NCBI RefSeq assembly: GCF_026898135.2
Contig: NZ_CP114035.2
Span: 537,501-601,500 of the forward strand
DNA from: Pseudomonas fortuita
GTDB lineage: Bacteria; Pseudomonadota; Gammaproteobacteria; Pseudomonadales; Pseudomonadaceae
Length of the DNA stretch: 64,000 nt
Direction: 5' to 3'
Part shown: in pieces, positions 24,339-34,953 of the stretch
Position numbering within the stretch: position 1 is the first letter of the stretch
Layout: each line of letters begins with the position of its first letter
Program-made: the position numbers and the translations under genes
The notes under the pieces: model-generated
What the model was told of the DNA's origin: nothing
The model's database searches: none
The model's input: the letters and a program-made list of their open reading frames with translations, nothing else

Positions 24339-24634
24339 ACCAGGAACGCGTATTTAAAGTCCTCCTTGGCCCGCACGTTTCCGAGAAGGCTACCGTTCTG
24401 GCTGAGAAAAAAGGCCAGTTCGTATTCAAGGTTGCTACCGATGCAACCAAGCTGGAAATCAAGAAAGCTGTCGAAGGCCTGTTCAACGTAAAAGTTGAAA
24501 ACGTGTCGACTGTTAACGTTCTGGGTAAAACCAAGCGTACCGCACGTGGTCTGGGCAAGCGTAATGACTGGAAGAAGGCGATCGTCTCCCTTCAGCCAGG
24601 CCAAGATCTCGATTTCAGCAGCAGTGCTGAGTAA
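24335..24634 (+). CDS. rplW: Ribosomal protein L23
   Basis: This 99-aa protein at the tunnel exit is the docking site for trigger factor and SRP. The start [19 protein letters not shown] is typical. It overlaps rplD by 4 nt and precedes rplB by 14 nt. Confidence 0.97.
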
Positions 24635-24648
24635 GGAAGGGGTGCATC

Positions 24649-25473
24649 ATGGCAATCGTTAAATGCAAACCGACTTCCCCTGGCCGCCGTTTCGTGGTCA
24701 AGGTGGTCAACAAGGAGCTGCACAAAGGCGCTCCTCACGCACCGCTGCTCGAGAAGAAATCGAAGTCTGGTGGTCGTAACAACAATGGCCGCATTACCAC
24801 TCGTCACGTTGGTGGTGGTCATAAGCAGCATTACCGTCTGGTTGACTTCCGTCGCAACGACAAAGATGGCATTCCAGCCACTGTCGAGCGTATCGAATAC
24901 GACCCGAACCGTACTGCTCACATCGCCCTGCTGTGCTACGCAGACGGTGAGCGTCGCTACATCATCGCCCCTAAAGGCGTGAGCGCTGGCGACCAGCTGA
25001 TCGCAGGTGCCCTGGCCCCAATCAAGGCCGGTAACTCCCTGCAGCTGCGCAACATCCCAGTAGGTAGCACCATTCACGGCGTCGAACTGAAGCCGGGTAA
25101 AGGTGCTCAGATCGCTCGTTCCGCTGGTGCTTCGGCTCAGCTGATCGCTCGTGACGGCGTATACGTGACTCTGCGTCTGCGTTCCGGTGAAATGCGTAAA
25201 GTACTGGCTGAGTGCCGTGCGACCCTGGGCGAAGTCTCGAACTCCGAGCACAGCCTGCGTTCGCTGGGTAAAGCGGGTGCCAAACGCTGGCGCGGCGTTC
25301 GCCCAACCGTTCGTGGTGTTGCCATGAACCCGGTTGACCACCCACATGGTGGTGGTGAAGGTCGTACCTCCGGTGGTCGTCATCCGGTATCGCCATGGGG
25401 CTTCCCAACCAAGGGTGCTAAAACCCGTGGTAATAAGCGTACCGACAACATGATCGTCCGTCGTCGCAAGTAA
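24649..25473 (+). CDS. rplB: Ribosomal protein L2
   Basis: This 274-aa primary 23S rRNA-binding protein is needed for subunit association and peptidyl transfer. The C-terminal motif [20 protein letters not shown], with the conserved His, is intact. Confidence 0.98.
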   Translation: MAIVKCKPTSPGRRFVVKVVNKELHKGAPHAPLLEKKSKSGGRNNNGRITTRHVGGGHKQHYRLVDFRRNDKDGIPATVERIEYDPNRTAHIALLCYADGERRYIIAPKGVSAGDQLIAGALAPIKAGNSLQLRNIPVGSTIHGVELKPGKGAQIARSAGASAQLIARDGVYVTLRLRSGEMRKVLAECRATLGEVSNSEHSLRSLGKAGAKRWRGVRPTVRGVAMNPVDHPHGGGEGRTSGGRHPVSPWGFPTKGAKTRGNKRTDNMIVRRRK

Positions 25474-25489
25474 CTAGAGGGATACGACA

Positions 25490-25765
25490 GTGCCACGTTC
25501 TCTGAAAAAAGGTCCTTTTATCGATCTTCACCTGTTGAAGAAGGTCGAAGTGGCGGTGGAGAAGAACGATCGCAAGCCAGTTAAAACCTGGTCGCGTCGC
25601 TCGATGATCCTGCCACAAATGGTCGGTCTGACCATCGCGGTTCACAACGGTCGCCAGCATGTTCCAGTTCTCGTGAACGAAGACATGGTCGGCCACAAAC
25701 TGGGCGAGTTCGCCGGTACCCGCACCTATCGCGGGCACGTGGCTGACAAGAAAGCCAAGCGTTAA
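25490..25765 (+). CDS. rpsS: Ribosomal protein S19
   Basis: This 91-aa head protein forms a complex with S13 and contacts the large subunit through inter-subunit bridges. It starts with GTG (25490; [15 protein letters not shown]). The conserved [13 protein letters not shown] segment is present. Confidence 0.97.
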
Positions 25766-25776
25766 GGGGTAAGGAA

Positions 25777-26109
25777 ATGGAAGTAGCCGCTAAGTTGTCG
25801 GGCGCTCGCATCTCCGCCCAGAAAGCCCGCTTGGTCGCCGACCAGATCCGCGGGAAGAAGGTGGGCGAAGCGCTCAACCTGTTGGCCTTCAGCAGCAAAA
25901 AAGCCGCTGAAATCATGAAGAAAGTCCTCGAGTCGGCCGTAGCCAACGCCGAACACAACGAAGGCGCAGACGTTGATGACCTGAAGGTCTCCACCGTCTT
26001 CGTCAACGAAGGGCGTTCGCTGAAGCGTATCATGCCACGTGCCAAAGGCCGTGCTGATCGCATCGTCAAGCGGTCTTGCCATATCACTGTCAAGGTTGCG
26101 GACAAGTAA
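25777..26109 (+). CDS. rplV: Ribosomal protein L22
   Basis: This 110-aa protein has a beta-hairpin that lines the exit tunnel opposite L4. The start ([19 protein letters not shown]) and hairpin region ([17 protein letters not shown]) are normal, with no macrolide-resistance deletion visible. Confidence 0.97.
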
Positions 26110-26122
26110 CGGAGTCGATCAG

Positions 26123-26809
26123 ATGGGTCAGAAAGTACATCCCACTGGCATTCGCCTGGGAATCGTCAAGGAGCACACCTCCGTCTGGTACGCAGACGGT
26201 GCTACTTACGCAGATTACCTGTTGAAGGATCTGAAAACGCGTGAGTACCTCCAAGACAAACTAAAAAGCGCGTCCGTAAGCCGTATCGATATTCATCGTC
26301 CGGCTCAAACTGCACGCATCACCATCCACACCGCTCGTCCCGGTATCGTTATCGGTAAGAAAGGTGAAGATGTTGAGAAGCTGCGTCAGGACCTGACCAA
26401 GCAGATGGGTGTGCCTGTGCACATCAACATCGAAGAGATCCGCAAGCCGGAACTCGACGCTATGCTGGTTGCGCAGAGCGTAGCTCAGCAGCTGGAACGC
26501 CGCGTAATGTTCCGTCGCGCCATGAAGCGCGCCGTACAGAACGCCATGCGTATTGGTGCCAAGGGCATCAAGATCCAGGTGAGCGGTCGTCTCGGCGGTG
26601 CCGAGATTGCTCGTACCGAGTGGTATCGCGAAGGTCGTGTGCCTCTGCACACCCTGCGTGCCGATATCGACTACAACACCTACGAAGCTCACACCACTTA
26701 CGGTGTGATCGGTGTGAAGGTTTGGATCTTCAAAGGCGAAGTTATTGGTGGTCGCCAAGAAGAACTGAAACCACAAGCACCAGCGCCTCGTAAAAAAGCT
26801 GCTAAGTAA
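26123..26809 (+). CDS. rpsC: Ribosomal protein S3
   Basis: This 228-aa mRNA-entry protein of the 30S has a KH domain ([15 protein letters not shown]). The ATG at 26123 ([14 protein letters not shown]) is preferred; an in-frame ATG at 26039 lies inside rplV. The C terminus is Lys/Ala-rich, as in relatives. Confidence 0.97.
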   Translation: MGQKVHPTGIRLGIVKEHTSVWYADGATYADYLLKDLKTREYLQDKLKSASVSRIDIHRPAQTARITIHTARPGIVIGKKGEDVEKLRQDLTKQMGVPVHINIEEIRKPELDAMLVAQSVAQQLERRVMFRRAMKRAVQNAMRIGAKGIKIQVSGRLGGAEIARTEWYREGRVPLHTLRADIDYNTYEAHTTYGVIGVKVWIFKGEVIGGRQEELKPQAPAPRKKAAK

Positions 26810-26821
26810 GGGGTACGCCAA

Positions 26822-27235
26822 ATGTTGCAACCAAAGCGTACAAAATTCCGCAAGCAGATGACCGGCCACAACCGTGGTCTGGCACTGCGCGGTAGCAAGG
26901 TCAGCTTCGGCGAATTCGCCCTGAAAGCTGTTGCTCGCGGTCGCCTCACCGCTCGCCAGATCGAGTCCGCACGTCGTGCGCTGACCCGTCACGTTAAACG
27001 TGGCGGCAAGATCTGGATCCGTGTGTTCCCGGACAAGCCGATCTCCAAGAAGCCTCTCGAGGTTCGTATGGGTAAAGGTAAGGGCTCCGTGGAATACTGG
27101 GTTGCCCAGATCCAGCCAGGCAAAGTCCTGTACGAGATCGAGGGTGTTTCTGAAGAGCTGGCGCGCGAAGCTTTCGCCCTGGCTGCTGCAAAGCTGCCTC
27201 TCGCCACCTCCTTTGTTAAGCGGACGGTGATGTGA
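26822..27235 (+). CDS. rplP: Ribosomal protein L16
   Basis: This 137-aa protein organises the tRNA-binding sites of the 50[20 protein letters not shown] and [15 protein letters not shown] are typical; the Arg81-region substrate of the RoxA/YcfD oxygenases lies in the [12 protein letters not shown] vicinity. Its TGA overlaps the rpmC ATG by one base. Confidence 0.97.
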
Positions 27236-27426
27236 TGAAAGCGAATGAACTTCGTGAAAAATCGGCACAGCAGCTGAACGAGCAACTGCTCGGCTTGCTG
27301 CGTGACCAGTTCAATCTGCGTATGCAGAAAGCAACTGGCCAGTTGGGGCAGTCGCACCTGCTCTCGCAAGTTAAGCGTGACATCGCTCGCGTGAAAACTG
27401 TGCTCAACCAGCAGGCAGGTAAGTGA
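27235..27426 (+). CDS. rpmC: Ribosomal protein L29
   Basis: This 63-aa two-helix protein lies beside L23 at the exit tunnel ([16 protein letters not shown]). The ATG at 27235 is chosen over the GTG one codon earlier; it overlaps the rplP stop. Confidence 0.97.
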
Positions 27427-27428
27427 TC

Positions 27429-27695
27429 ATGGCTGAAGCTGAAAAAACCGTCCGTACGCTGACTGGCCGTGTCGTCAGCGACAAAATGGACAAGACCATC
27501 ACCGTTCTGATCGAGCGTCGCGTAAAGCACCCGATCTACGGTAAATACGTTAAGCGTTCGACTAAGCTGCACGCGCACGACGAAACCAACCAGTGCAAGA
27601 TCGGCGACAAGGTTTCGATTACCGAAACCCGTCCGCTGGCCAAGACCAAGTCCTGGGCACTGGTTGAAGTCCTCGAACGCGCTGTTGAAGTCTAA
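27429..27695 (+). CDS. rpsQ: Ribosomal protein S17
   Basis: This 88-aa primary 16S rRNA-binding protein is an OB-fold ([21 protein letters not shown]). The ATG at 27429 is used; a GTG two codons upstream overlaps rpmC. It is the last classical S10-operon gene. Confidence 0.97.
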   Translation: MAEAEKTVRTLTGRVVSDKMDKTITVLIERRVKHPIYGKYVKRSTKLHAHDETNQCKIGDKVSITETRPLAKTKSWALVEVLERAVEV

Positions 27696-27718
27696 GGGCT
27701 AGGGGTCGGAGAAATTTT

Positions 27719-28087
27719 ATGATTCAGACTCAATCCATGCTCGATGTGGCCGATAACAGCGGCGCTCGTCGCGTCATGTGCATCAAGGTGCTCGGCGGCT
27801 CGCACCGTCGTTACGCCGGCATCGGTGACATCATCAAGGTTACTGTCAAGGAAGCAATTCCGCGCGGTAAGGTCAAAAAAGGCCAAGTGATGACCGCTGT
27901 TGTCGTGCGCACCCGTCACGGTGTTCGTCGCGCTGACGGTTCCATCATTCGTTTCGACGGCAACGCTGCTGTTCTGCTGAACAACAAGCAAGAGCCGATC
28001 GGCACTCGCATCTTCGGGCCAGTGACCCGTGAACTTCGTACTGAGAAGTTCATGAAGATCGTCTCGCTCGCCCCTGAAGTGCTGTAA
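27719..28087 (+). CDS. rplN: Ribosomal protein L14
   Basis: This 122-aa protein contributes to inter-subunit bridges with 16S rRNA ([19 protein letters not shown]). It is the first gene of the classical spc operon. Only 23 nt separate it from rpsQ and no terminator is visible, so S10 and spc are probably joined here. Confidence 0.98.
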
Positions 28088-28098
28088 GGAGATCCGAC

Positions 28099-28413
28099 AT
28101 GCAAAAGATTCGTCGTGACGACGAGATCATCGTGATCGCCGGCAAAGACAAAGGTAAGCGCGGTAAGGTGCTGAAGGTTCTGGCTGATGACCGTCTGGTC
28201 ATCGGTGGCGTGAACCTGGTCAAGCGTCATACCAAGCCTAACCCGATGGCGGGCGTTCAGGGCGGTATCGTCGAGAAAGAAGCGCCTCTGCACGCTTCCA
28301 ACGTTGCCATCTTCAACGGCGAAACCAACAAGGCTGACCGCGTTGGTTTCAAAGTAGAAGACGGTAAGAAAATTCGTGTCTTCAAGTCGACCCAAAAAGC
28401 GGTTGATGCTTGA
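28099..28413 (+). CDS. rplX: Ribosomal protein L24
   Basis: This 104-aa KOW-domain assembly-initiator protein of the 50S ([21 protein letters not shown]) lies 11 nt after rplN. Confidence 0.97.
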
Positions 28414-28433
28414 ACACTGCTAGGTAGAAGACC

Positions 28434-28973
28434 ATGGCACGACTGAAAGAGATTTACCGGAACGAAATCGCTCCTAAGCTTAAGGAAGAACTTAAGCTGT
28501 CGAACGTGATGGAAGTTCCGCGCGTTACCAAAATCACCCTGAACATGGGTCTGGGCGAAGCGATCGGCGACAAGAAAGTCATCGAGCACGCAGTAGCTGA
28601 CCTGGAAAAGATCACCGGTCAAAAGCCGGTCGTGACTTTCGCTCGTAAATCCATCGCTGGCTTCAAAGTCCGCGAAGGATGGCCGATCGGTGTCAAGGTG
28701 ACCCTGCGTAGCGACAAGATGTACGAATTCCTGGACCGCCTGCTGGCGATCTCCCTGCCTCGGGTTCGCGACTTCCGCGGCCTGAATGCCAAGTCCTTCG
28801 ATGGCCGTGGCAACTACAGCATGGGCGTGAAAGAGCAGATCATCTTCCCGGAAATCGATTACGACAAGATCGATGCTCTGCGCGGTTTGGACATCACCCT
28901 GACCACCACTGCTCGTTCGGACGACGAAGGCCGCGCTCTGCTGCGTGCTTTCAAGTTCCCGTTCCGCAACTGA
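28434..28973 (+). CDS. rplE: Ribosomal protein L5
   Basis: This 179-aa protein binds 5S rRNA in the central protuberance and contacts P-site tRNA. The conserved [13 protein letters not shown] and [17 protein letters not shown] segments are present. Confidence 0.98.
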   Translation: MARLKEIYRNEIAPKLKEELKLSNVMEVPRVTKITLNMGLGEAIGDKKVIEHAVADLEKITGQKPVVTFARKSIAGFKVREGWPIGVKVTLRSDKMYEFLDRLLAISLPRVRDFRGLNAKSFDGRGNYSMGVKEQIIFPEIDYDKIDALRGLDITLTTTARSDDEGRALLRAFKFPFRN

Positions 28974-28986
28974 TTGGAGTAGGAAA

Positions 28987-29292
28987 ATGGCCAAGAAGAG
29001 CATGAAAAACCGTGAGCTGAAGCGTCAGCTGACGGTAGCCAAGTTCGCTAAGAAGCGTGCTGAGCTGAAAGCGACCATCGTCAACGTTAACGCCTCTCCA
29101 GAAGAGCGTTTCGCTGCCGTTGTCGCTCTGCAGAAGCAGCCACGCGACGCTAGCGCCTCGCGCCTGCGCAACCGTTGCCGCCTGACCGGTCGTCCTCACG
29201 GTGTATACCGTAAGTTCGGCCTGGGCCGTAACATGCTGCGTCAAGCTGCAATGCGCGGCGACGTACCAGGTCTGGTCAAGGCCTCCTGGTAA
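28987..29292 (+). CDS. rpsN: Ribosomal protein S14 (zinc-independent long form)
   Basis: This 101-aa protein is the long form without the CxxC zinc pairs (only one Cys, in RNRCRLTGR). The ATG at 28987 ([14 protein letters not shown]) is chosen over an in-frame ATG inside rplE. A 209-nt gap with a terminator and a promoter follows, which is unusual inside a spc operon. Confidence 0.97.
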   Translation: MAKKSMKNRELKRQLTVAKFAKKRAELKATIVNVNASPEERFAAVVALQKQPRDASASRLRNRCRLTGRPHGVYRKFGLGRNMLRQAAMRGDVPGLVKASW

Positions 29293-29354
29293 TCGCTGTC
29301 GGTGTGATGCCGGCGCAAGGGGAGCAATCTTCCGACCGCCGGTGATCTCGCCAA

Positions 29355-29390
29355 GAAACAAGCCCCTATATGGGGCTTGTTTCGTTTCTG
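29355..29390 (+). terminator. Terminator-like hairpin inside the spc operon
   Basis: A perfect 12-bp stem, GAAACAAGCCCC (29355-29366) with GGGGCTTGTTTC (29372-29383), closes a tatat loop and is followed by gtttctg. The pattern suits an intrinsic terminator or an mRNA 3' stabiliser. Confidence 0.75.
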
Positions 29391-29405
29391 CCTTGTGTCT
29401 AGAAT
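29377..29405 (+). promoter_or_regulatory. Candidate internal promoter for rpsH and downstream
   Basis: TTGTTT (29377-29382), a 17-nt spacer and TAGAAT (29400-29405) overlap the 3' arm of the hairpin just before. It would restart transcription 97 nt upstream of rpsH. Confidence 0.6.
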
Positions 29406-29501
29406 GACCGGCTCACCCGAGCCTGGGTTTTTTACCCAATCCGCTCAGGTGGTTGTCATAGCCGCAAGGCTAATAATTCTTGTATCAGGAGCATCTAGCC
29501 C

Positions 29502-29894
29502 ATGAGTATGCAGGACCCGTTAGCGGACATGCTAACTCGCATCCGTAATGCCCAGATGGCTGAAAAGTCCGTCGTAAGCATGCCTTCTTCTACCCTGAAG
29601 GTCGCGGTTGCCAAAGTTCTGAAGGACGAAGGTTACATCGCTGGCTACCAGGTAACTGGTGAAGCCAAGCCTTCCCTGTCGATCGAACTGAAGTACTTCG
29701 AAGGCCGTCCGGTCATCGAGGAACTGAAGCGCTCCAGCCGTCCAGGCCTGCGCCAGTACAAGGCCGTCACCGATCTGCCGAAAGTACGTGGCGGTCTGGG
29801 CGTGTCTATTGTCTCCACCAACAAAGGTGTGATGACTGATCGCGCTGCGCGCGCTGCCGGTGTCGGCGGCGAAGTTCTGTGCACAGTGTTCTAA
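29502..29894 (+). CDS. rpsH: Ribosomal protein S8
   Basis: This 130-aa primary 16S rRNA-binding protein ([18 protein letters not shown]) is in E. coli the translational repressor of the spc operon. A gag-type ribosome-binding site (aggagcatctagcccatg) is present. Its position after an internal terminator and promoter may give S8 and the genes after it separate control. Confidence 0.98.
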   Translation: MSMQDPLADMLTRIRNAQMAEKSVVSMPSSTLKVAVAKVLKDEGYIAGYQVTGEAKPSLSIELKYFEGRPVIEELKRSSRPGLRQYKAVTDLPKVRGGLGVSIVSTNKGVMTDRAARAAGVGGEVLCTVF

Positions 29895-29906
29895 GGGGGG
29901 ATAGAC

Positions 29907-30440
29907 ATGTCTCGCGTCGCTAAGAACCCCGTTAAGCTGCCGTCCGGTGTCGAAGTCAAATTCGCAGGTCAGCAGCTTTCGGTGAAGGGTGCCAAGGGCA
30001 CTCTCGAACTGAACGTTCACTCGTCTGTTGAAGTTACCGAAGAGTCTGGTGAGCTGCGTTTCGTTGCTCGCAATGGTGACCAGCAAGCTCGTGCCATGGC
30101 CGGTACCACCCGCGCTCTGGTGAACAACATGGTCCAGGGCGTAAGCCAAGGCTTCGAGCGTAAGCTCCAGCTGGTCGGTGTTGGTTACAAGGCACAGGCT
30201 AAAGGCACCGTCCTGAACCTGGCCCTGGGCTTCTCGCACCCAGTGGACTACGAACTGCCAGCCGGTATCACCGCTGAAACGCCTAGCCAGACCGACATCC
30301 TGATCAAGGGTATCGACAAGCAGCTGGTAGGTCAGGTGGCCGCTGAAATCCGCGACTTCCGTCCGCCAGAGCCTTACAAAGGCAAAGGTGTGCGTTACGC
30401 GGACGAAGTAGTCCGTCGTAAAGAAGCCAAGAAGAAGTAG
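29907..30440 (+). CDS. rplF: Ribosomal protein L6
   Basis: This 177-aa protein near the factor-binding site has two repeated domains ([18 protein letters not shown]-terminal [16 protein letters not shown]). Confidence 0.98.
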   Translation: MSRVAKNPVKLPSGVEVKFAGQQLSVKGAKGTLELNVHSSVEVTEESGELRFVARNGDQQARAMAGTTRALVNNMVQGVSQGFERKLQLVGVGYKAQAKGTVLNLALGFSHPVDYELPAGITAETPSQTDILIKGIDKQLVGQVAAEIRDFRPPEPYKGKGVRYADEVVRRKEAKKK

Positions 30441-30450
30441 GGCCTAGTAA

Positions 30451-30801
30451 ATGACCGACAAAAAAGTTATTCGACTGCGTCGCGCTCGCAAAGCACGTCT
30501 CAAGATGCACGAACTCGAAGTCGTGCGCCTGTGCGTGTTCCGCTCCTCGCAGCACATCTACGCCCAGGTCATTTCGGCCGACGGCAGCAAGGTTCTGGCA
30601 AGCGCCTCGACCTTGGACAAAGACCTGCGTGATGGCGCCACTGGCAACATCGACGCGGCCACTAAGGTTGGCAAGCTGGTAGCTGAGCGTGCGAAAGCCG
30701 CCGGTGTATCTCAAGTTGCCTTTGACCGTTCCGGCTTCAAGTACCATGGCCGCGTCAAAGCGCTGGCTGATGCTGCTCGTGAAGGCGGGCTGGAGTTCTA
30801 A
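30451..30801 (+). CDS. rplR: Ribosomal protein L18
   Basis: This 116-aa 5S rRNA-binding protein has a basic N-terminus ([16 protein letters not shown]) and the C-terminal [17 protein letters not shown] segment. rpsE starts 3 nt after its stop. Confidence 0.97.
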
Positions 30802-30804
30802 GTT

Positions 30805-31305
30805 ATGGCAAATAACGATCAAAAGCGCGACGAAGGCTACATCGAGAAGCTGGTTCAGGTTAACCGCGTTGCCAAGACCGTAAAAGGCGGCCGTATCTTC
30901 ACCTTCACCGCGTTGACCGTGGTAGGTGATGGTAAAGGTCGTGTCGGCTTCGGCCGTGGCAAATCGCGCGAAGTACCTGCTGCGATTCAGAAAGCCATGG
31001 AAGCTGCTCGCCGCAACATGATCCAGGTTGACCTGAAGGGCACCACCCTGCAGTACGCCACCAAGGCTGCCCACGGCGCCTCGAAGGTTTACATGCAGCC
31101 TGCCTCGGAAGGTACCGGTATCATCGCCGGTGGCGCAATGCGTGCTGTCCTGGAAGTTGCTGGCGTTCAGAACGTTCTGGCCAAGTGCTACGGTTCGACC
31201 AACCCAGTGAACGTGGTTTACGCCACTTTCAAGGGTCTGAAAGCCATGCAATCTCCTGAATCCATTGCTGCCAAGCGCGGCAAGAGCGTCGAGGAGATCT
31301 TCTAA
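30805..31305 (+). CDS. rpsE: Ribosomal protein S5
   Basis: This 166-aa protein of the decoding-accuracy set has the S5 double-stranded RNA-binding domain ([19 protein letters not shown]) and the [17 protein letters not shown] loop. It is separated by 2 nt from rpmD. Confidence 0.98.
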   Translation: MANNDQKRDEGYIEKLVQVNRVAKTVKGGRIFTFTALTVVGDGKGRVGFGRGKSREVPAAIQKAMEAARRNMIQVDLKGTTLQYATKAAHGASKVYMQPASEGTGIIAGGAMRAVLEVAGVQNVLAKCYGSTNPVNVVYATFKGLKAMQSPESIAAKRGKSVEEIF

Positions 31306-31307
31306 TC

Positions 31308-31484
31308 ATGGCAACCGTAAAAGTAACGCTGATCAAGAGCGTCTCGGGCCGTCTGCCTAACCACAAACTGTGTGTTAAGGGCCTGGGTCTGCGTCGCATC
31401 GGTCACACTGTAGAAGTCCAGGATACTCCCGAGAATCGCGGGATGATCAACAAGGCTTACTACATGCTGCGCGTCGAGGGTTAA
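31308..31484 (+). CDS. rpmD: Ribosomal protein L30
   Basis: This 58-aa protein reads [17 protein letters not shown] and ends YYMLRVEG before TAA. The family signature ([17 protein letters not shown]) is clear. It sits in the conserved spc order rpsE-rpmD-rplO, with gaps of 2 and 3 nt. Confidence 0.97.
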   Translation: MATVKVTLIKSVSGRLPNHKLCVKGLGLRRIGHTVEVQDTPENRGMINKAYYMLRVEG

Positions 31485-31487
31485 TCG

Positions 31488-31922
31488 ATGAAACTCAATG
31501 ATCTGAGTCCAGCGCCGGGTTCCCGTCGCGAGAAGCATCGTCCGGGTCGTGGTATCGGTAGCGGTCTGGGTAAAACCGGCGGCCGTGGCCACAAAGGTCA
31601 GACCTCCCGTTCGGGTGGTTCGATCGCTCCGGGCTTCGAAGGCGGTCAACAGCCGCTGCACCGTCGTCTGCCGAAATTCGGCTTCGTTTCCCTGAAAGCC
31701 ATGGATCGCGCCGAAGTGCGTCTGTCCGAGCTGGCCAAAGTGGAAGGCGACGTGATCTCCGTGCAATCCTTGAAGGATGCCAACGTGATCAACCAGCACA
31801 TTCAGCGTGTGAAAATCATGCTGTCTGGCGAAGTTACTCGCGCAGTCACCATCAAGGGCATCGCAGCCACCAAGGGTGCGCGTGCGGCTATCGAAGCAGC
31901 TGGCGGCAAATTCGAGGAATAA
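31488..31922 (+). CDS. rplO: Ribosomal protein L15
   Basis: This 144-aa late-assembly 50S protein has the Gly/Lys-rich N-terminus ([20 protein letters not shown]). Its TAA abuts the secY ATG with no spacer. Confidence 0.98.
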   Translation: MKLNDLSPAPGSRREKHRPGRGIGSGLGKTGGRGHKGQTSRSGGSIAPGFEGGQQPLHRRLPKFGFVSLKAMDRAEVRLSELAKVEGDVISVQSLKDANVINQHIQRVKIMLSGEVTRAVTIKGIAATKGARAAIEAAGGKFEE

Positions 31923-33254
31923 ATGGCTAAGCAAGGTGCTCTCTCTTCGCTCGGTAAGGGCGGGATGTCGGAACTCTGGGCTCGTCTGCGCTTTCTGTTC
32001 ATGGCGATTATCGTCTATCGGATAGGTGCACATATCCCGGTTCCAGGCATCAATCCGGACCGTCTGGCGGATCTGTTTCGGCAGAATGAGGGGACCATTC
32101 TTAGCTTGTTCAACATGTTTTCCGGTGGCGCGCTTGAGCGCATGAGCATCTTTGCACTGGGGATCATGCCGTACATTTCGGCATCGATCATCATGCAGCT
32201 GATGACGGCGGTCAGCCCGCAACTGGAGCAGTTGAAGAAGGAAGGTGAAGCTGGCCGTCGCAAGATCAGCCAGTACACCCGCTACGGCACCGTTATCCTG
32301 GCACTGGTTCAAGCCATTGGCATGTCCATTGGCCTGGCCAACCAGGGCGTGGCGTTTTCTGTGGGCCTGGGCTTCCATGTCGTTGCCGTCTCCACGTTCG
32401 TGGCAGGCGCGATGTTCATGATGTGGCTGGGCGAGCAGATCACCGAGCGCGGTGTGGGCAACGGTATCTCGATGTTGATCTTCGCAGGTATCGTTGCCGG
32501 TCTTCCGAGAGCAATCGGGCAGTCTTTCGAGTCTGCACGCACAGGCGATATCAACATTTTCGCCCTGGTCGCTATCGGTTTGCTGGCAGTAGCGATTATC
32601 GGTTTTGTGGTGTTCATTGAGCGTGGTCAGCGTCGTATCGCTGTTCACTACGCCAAGCGTCAGCAGGGCCGCAAGGTCTTTGCTGCGCAGACCAGCCACT
32701 TGCCGTTGAAGGTGAACATGGCGGGGGTTATCCCGGCCATTTTCGCCAGCAGCATTTTGCTGTTCCCGGCTTCGCTGGGTGCCTGGTTCGGTCAGTCCGA
32801 AGGTATGGGCTGGCTGCAGGACATCTCGCAGTCGATCGCTCCTGGTCAGCCGTTGAACATTTTGCTGTTTAGTGCAGGGATCATTTTCTTCTGCTTCTTC
32901 TACACAGCGTTGATGTTCAACCCGAAAGACGTAGCGGAAAACCTGAAGAAGTCCGGTGCCTTTATTCCGGGTATCCGTCCTGGTGAGCAGTCTGCGCGCT
33001 ACATTGATGGCGTTCTGACCCGTTTGACCATGTTCGGTGCTCTTTACATGATGGCCGTCTGCCTTCTGCCCCAGTTCCTGGTGGTGGCAGCAAATGTGCC
33101 GTTCTACCTTGGCGGGACCTCGTTGCTGATTGTGGTAGTGGTTGTGATGGACTTCATGTCCCAAGTACAATCGCACCTCGTTTCGCACCAGTACGAATCC
33201 CTGATGAAGAAAGCCAACCTGAAAGGCTACGGTGGCAGCGGTCTGCTGCGCTGA
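31923..33254 (+). CDS. secY: SecY, protein translocase channel
   Basis: This 443-aa, ten-helix inner-membrane channel of SecYEG has conserved [18 protein letters not shown] and the cytoplasmic loops that bind SecA and ribosomes ([13 protein letters not shown]). It partners with SecE at 6141. It begins directly at the rplO stop, as expected in the spc operon. Confidence 0.98.
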
Positions 33255-33282
33255 TACGCCCCTAAGGTTCGAGGAGTCGGTA

Positions 33283-33399
33283 ATGAAAGTTCGTGCATCG
33301 GTGAAAAAGCTGTGCCGCAACTGCAAGATCATCCGTCGCGAAGGCGTCGTTCGAGTGATCTGCAGCGCGGAACCGCGTCACAAACAGCGCCAAGGCTGA
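33283..33399 (+). CDS. rpmJ: Ribosomal protein L36 (zinc-binding form)
   Basis: This 38-aa protein reads [19 protein letters not shown] and has Cys11, Cys14, Cys27 and His33, the zinc-ribbon ligands of the C+ type. It lies 28 nt after secY with gaggagt upstream and ends the spc operon; a terminator hairpin follows. Confidence 0.96.
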
Positions 33400-33416
33400 G
33401 TGTGATCTGCGCTTCA

Positions 33417-33450
33417 AACCCAGCAGCTAGTGTGCTGCTGGGTTGATTAT
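33417..33450 (+). terminator. Terminator after rpmJ
   Basis: AACCCAGCAGC (33417-33427) pairs perfectly with GCTGCTGGGTT (33434-33444) around a 6-nt loop, followed by gattatt. The tail is only moderately T-rich, so it may be leaky. Confidence 0.75.
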
Positions 33451-33471
33451 TCGTTTCTACAGCGATATTAT
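33443..33471 (+). promoter_or_regulatory. Alpha operon promoter overlapping the terminator
   Basis: TTGATT (33443-33448), a 17-nt spacer and TATTAT (33466-33471) form a promoter whose -35 begins in the last two bases of the preceding terminator stem. It lies 60 nt before rpsM. Confidence 0.75.
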
Positions 33472-33530
33472 CTCGCGCCCTATTTCTTGGCTTCCGGGGC
33501 GTAGGTAGCTGTCAATTGGAGTCCCACTGA

Positions 33531-33887
33531 ATGGCCCGTATTGCAGGCGTCAACATTCCAGATAACAAGCATACTGTTATCTCGCTGACCTACATCTATG
33601 GTGTCGGTCGCACAACTGCACAGAAGATCTGTGCAGACGCTGGTGTAAACCCAGCCGCTAAGATCAAGGATCTGAGCGACGAGCAAATCGAAACCCTGCG
33701 TGGCGAAGTTGCGAAGTTCACCACCGAAGGTGACCTGCGTCGTGACATCAACATGAAGATCAAGCGCTTGATGGACCTGGGTTGCTACCGCGGCCTGCGT
33801 CATCGTAAAGGTCTGCCGGTTCGCGGTCAGCGCACCAAGACCAACGCACGCACCCGTAAGGGCCCGCGTAAGCCGATCCGCAAGTAA
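33531..33887 (+). CDS. rpsM: Ribosomal protein S13
   Basis: This 118-aa 30S head protein contacts P-site tRNA and L5 ([20 protein letters not shown]-terminal [14 protein letters not shown]). It is the first gene of the alpha operon; in E. coli, S4 binds a pseudoknot at this start. Confidence 0.98.
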
Positions 33888-33905
33888 CCGCCCAGGAATA
33901 TAGAC

Positions 33906-34295
33906 ATGGCAAAACCTGCTGCTCGTCCTCGTAAGAAAGTCAAAAAGACAGTGGTTGATGGCATCGCCCACATCCACGCTTCTTTCAACAACACCATCGT
34001 GACCATCACCGACCGTCAGGGCAATGCTTTGTCCTGGGCGACCTCCGGTGGTTCGGGTTTCCGTGGTTCGCGCAAATCCACCCCGTTCGCAGCCCAGATT
34101 GCTGCTGAACGTGCTGGTCAAGCTGCGCTGGAATACGGCCTGAAGAACCTCGACGTAAACGTCAAGGGTCCAGGTCCGGGTCGTGAATCCGCCGTTCGTG
34201 CACTGAACAGCTGCGGCTACAAGATCGCCAGCATCACCGACGTGACGCCAATCCCGCATAACGGGTGCCGTCCGCCGAAGAAGCGTCGCGTGTAA
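33906..34295 (+). CDS. rpsK: Ribosomal protein S11
   Basis: This 129-aa platform protein has [18 protein letters not shown] and the C-terminal [15 protein letters not shown] tail. It lies 18 nt after rpsM. Confidence 0.98.
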
Positions 34296-34310
34296 TCAGG
34301 AGACAGAAGA

Positions 34311-34931
34311 ATGGCACGTTACATTGGTCCAAAATGCAAACTGTCTCGTCGTGAAGGCACCGATCTGTTCCTGAAGAGCGGCGTTCGCGCTCTGGAATCG
34401 AAGTGCAACATCGAAGCAGCCCCAGGTATCCACGGCCAGCGCCGTGGCCGTCAGTCCGACTACGGTACCCAGCTGCGCGAGAAACAAAAAGTTCGTCGTA
34501 TCTACGGTGTTCTGGAGCGTCAGTTCCGCGGTTACTACCAAGCTGCTGCCTCGAAAAAAGGCGCAACCGGTGAGAACCTGCTGCAACTGCTCGAGTGCCG
34601 TCTGGATAACGTCGTCTACCGTATGGGCTTCGGTTCGACTCGTTCCGAATCCCGTCAGCTGGTTTCGCACAAAGCGATCAGCGTCAACGGTAAGACTGTA
34701 AACATTCCATCCTACCAAGTTCGTCCGGGTGACGTGGTCGCGGTCCGCGAGAAGTCGCTGGCCCAGCTGCGCATTGTTCAAGCCCTTGAACTCTGCGCCC
34801 AGCGTGGCCGCGTTGAGTGGGTTGACGTGGATGCTGCTAAAAAGTCGGGCGTTTTCAAGAACGTTCCTGCTCGCAGCGACCTGTCTGCCGACATCAACGA
34901 AAACCTGATTGTCGAGCTCTACTCCAAGTAA
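34311..34931 (+). CDS. rpsD: Ribosomal protein S4
   Basis: This 206-aa primary 16S rRNA-binding protein has an S4 RNA-binding domain (about residues 95-155, [19 protein letters not shown]). It is the translational repressor of the alpha operon in E. coli. Confidence 0.98.
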   Translation: MARYIGPKCKLSRREGTDLFLKSGVRALESKCNIEAAPGIHGQRRGRQSDYGTQLREKQKVRRIYGVLERQFRGYYQAAASKKGATGENLLQLLECRLDNVVYRMGFGSTRSESRQLVSHKAISVNGKTVNIPSYQVRPGDVVAVREKSLAQLRIVQALELCAQRGRVEWVDVDAAKKSGVFKNVPARSDLSADINENLIVELYSK

Positions 34932-34953
34932 GGGCTAGAAAATAGGTGCATCC

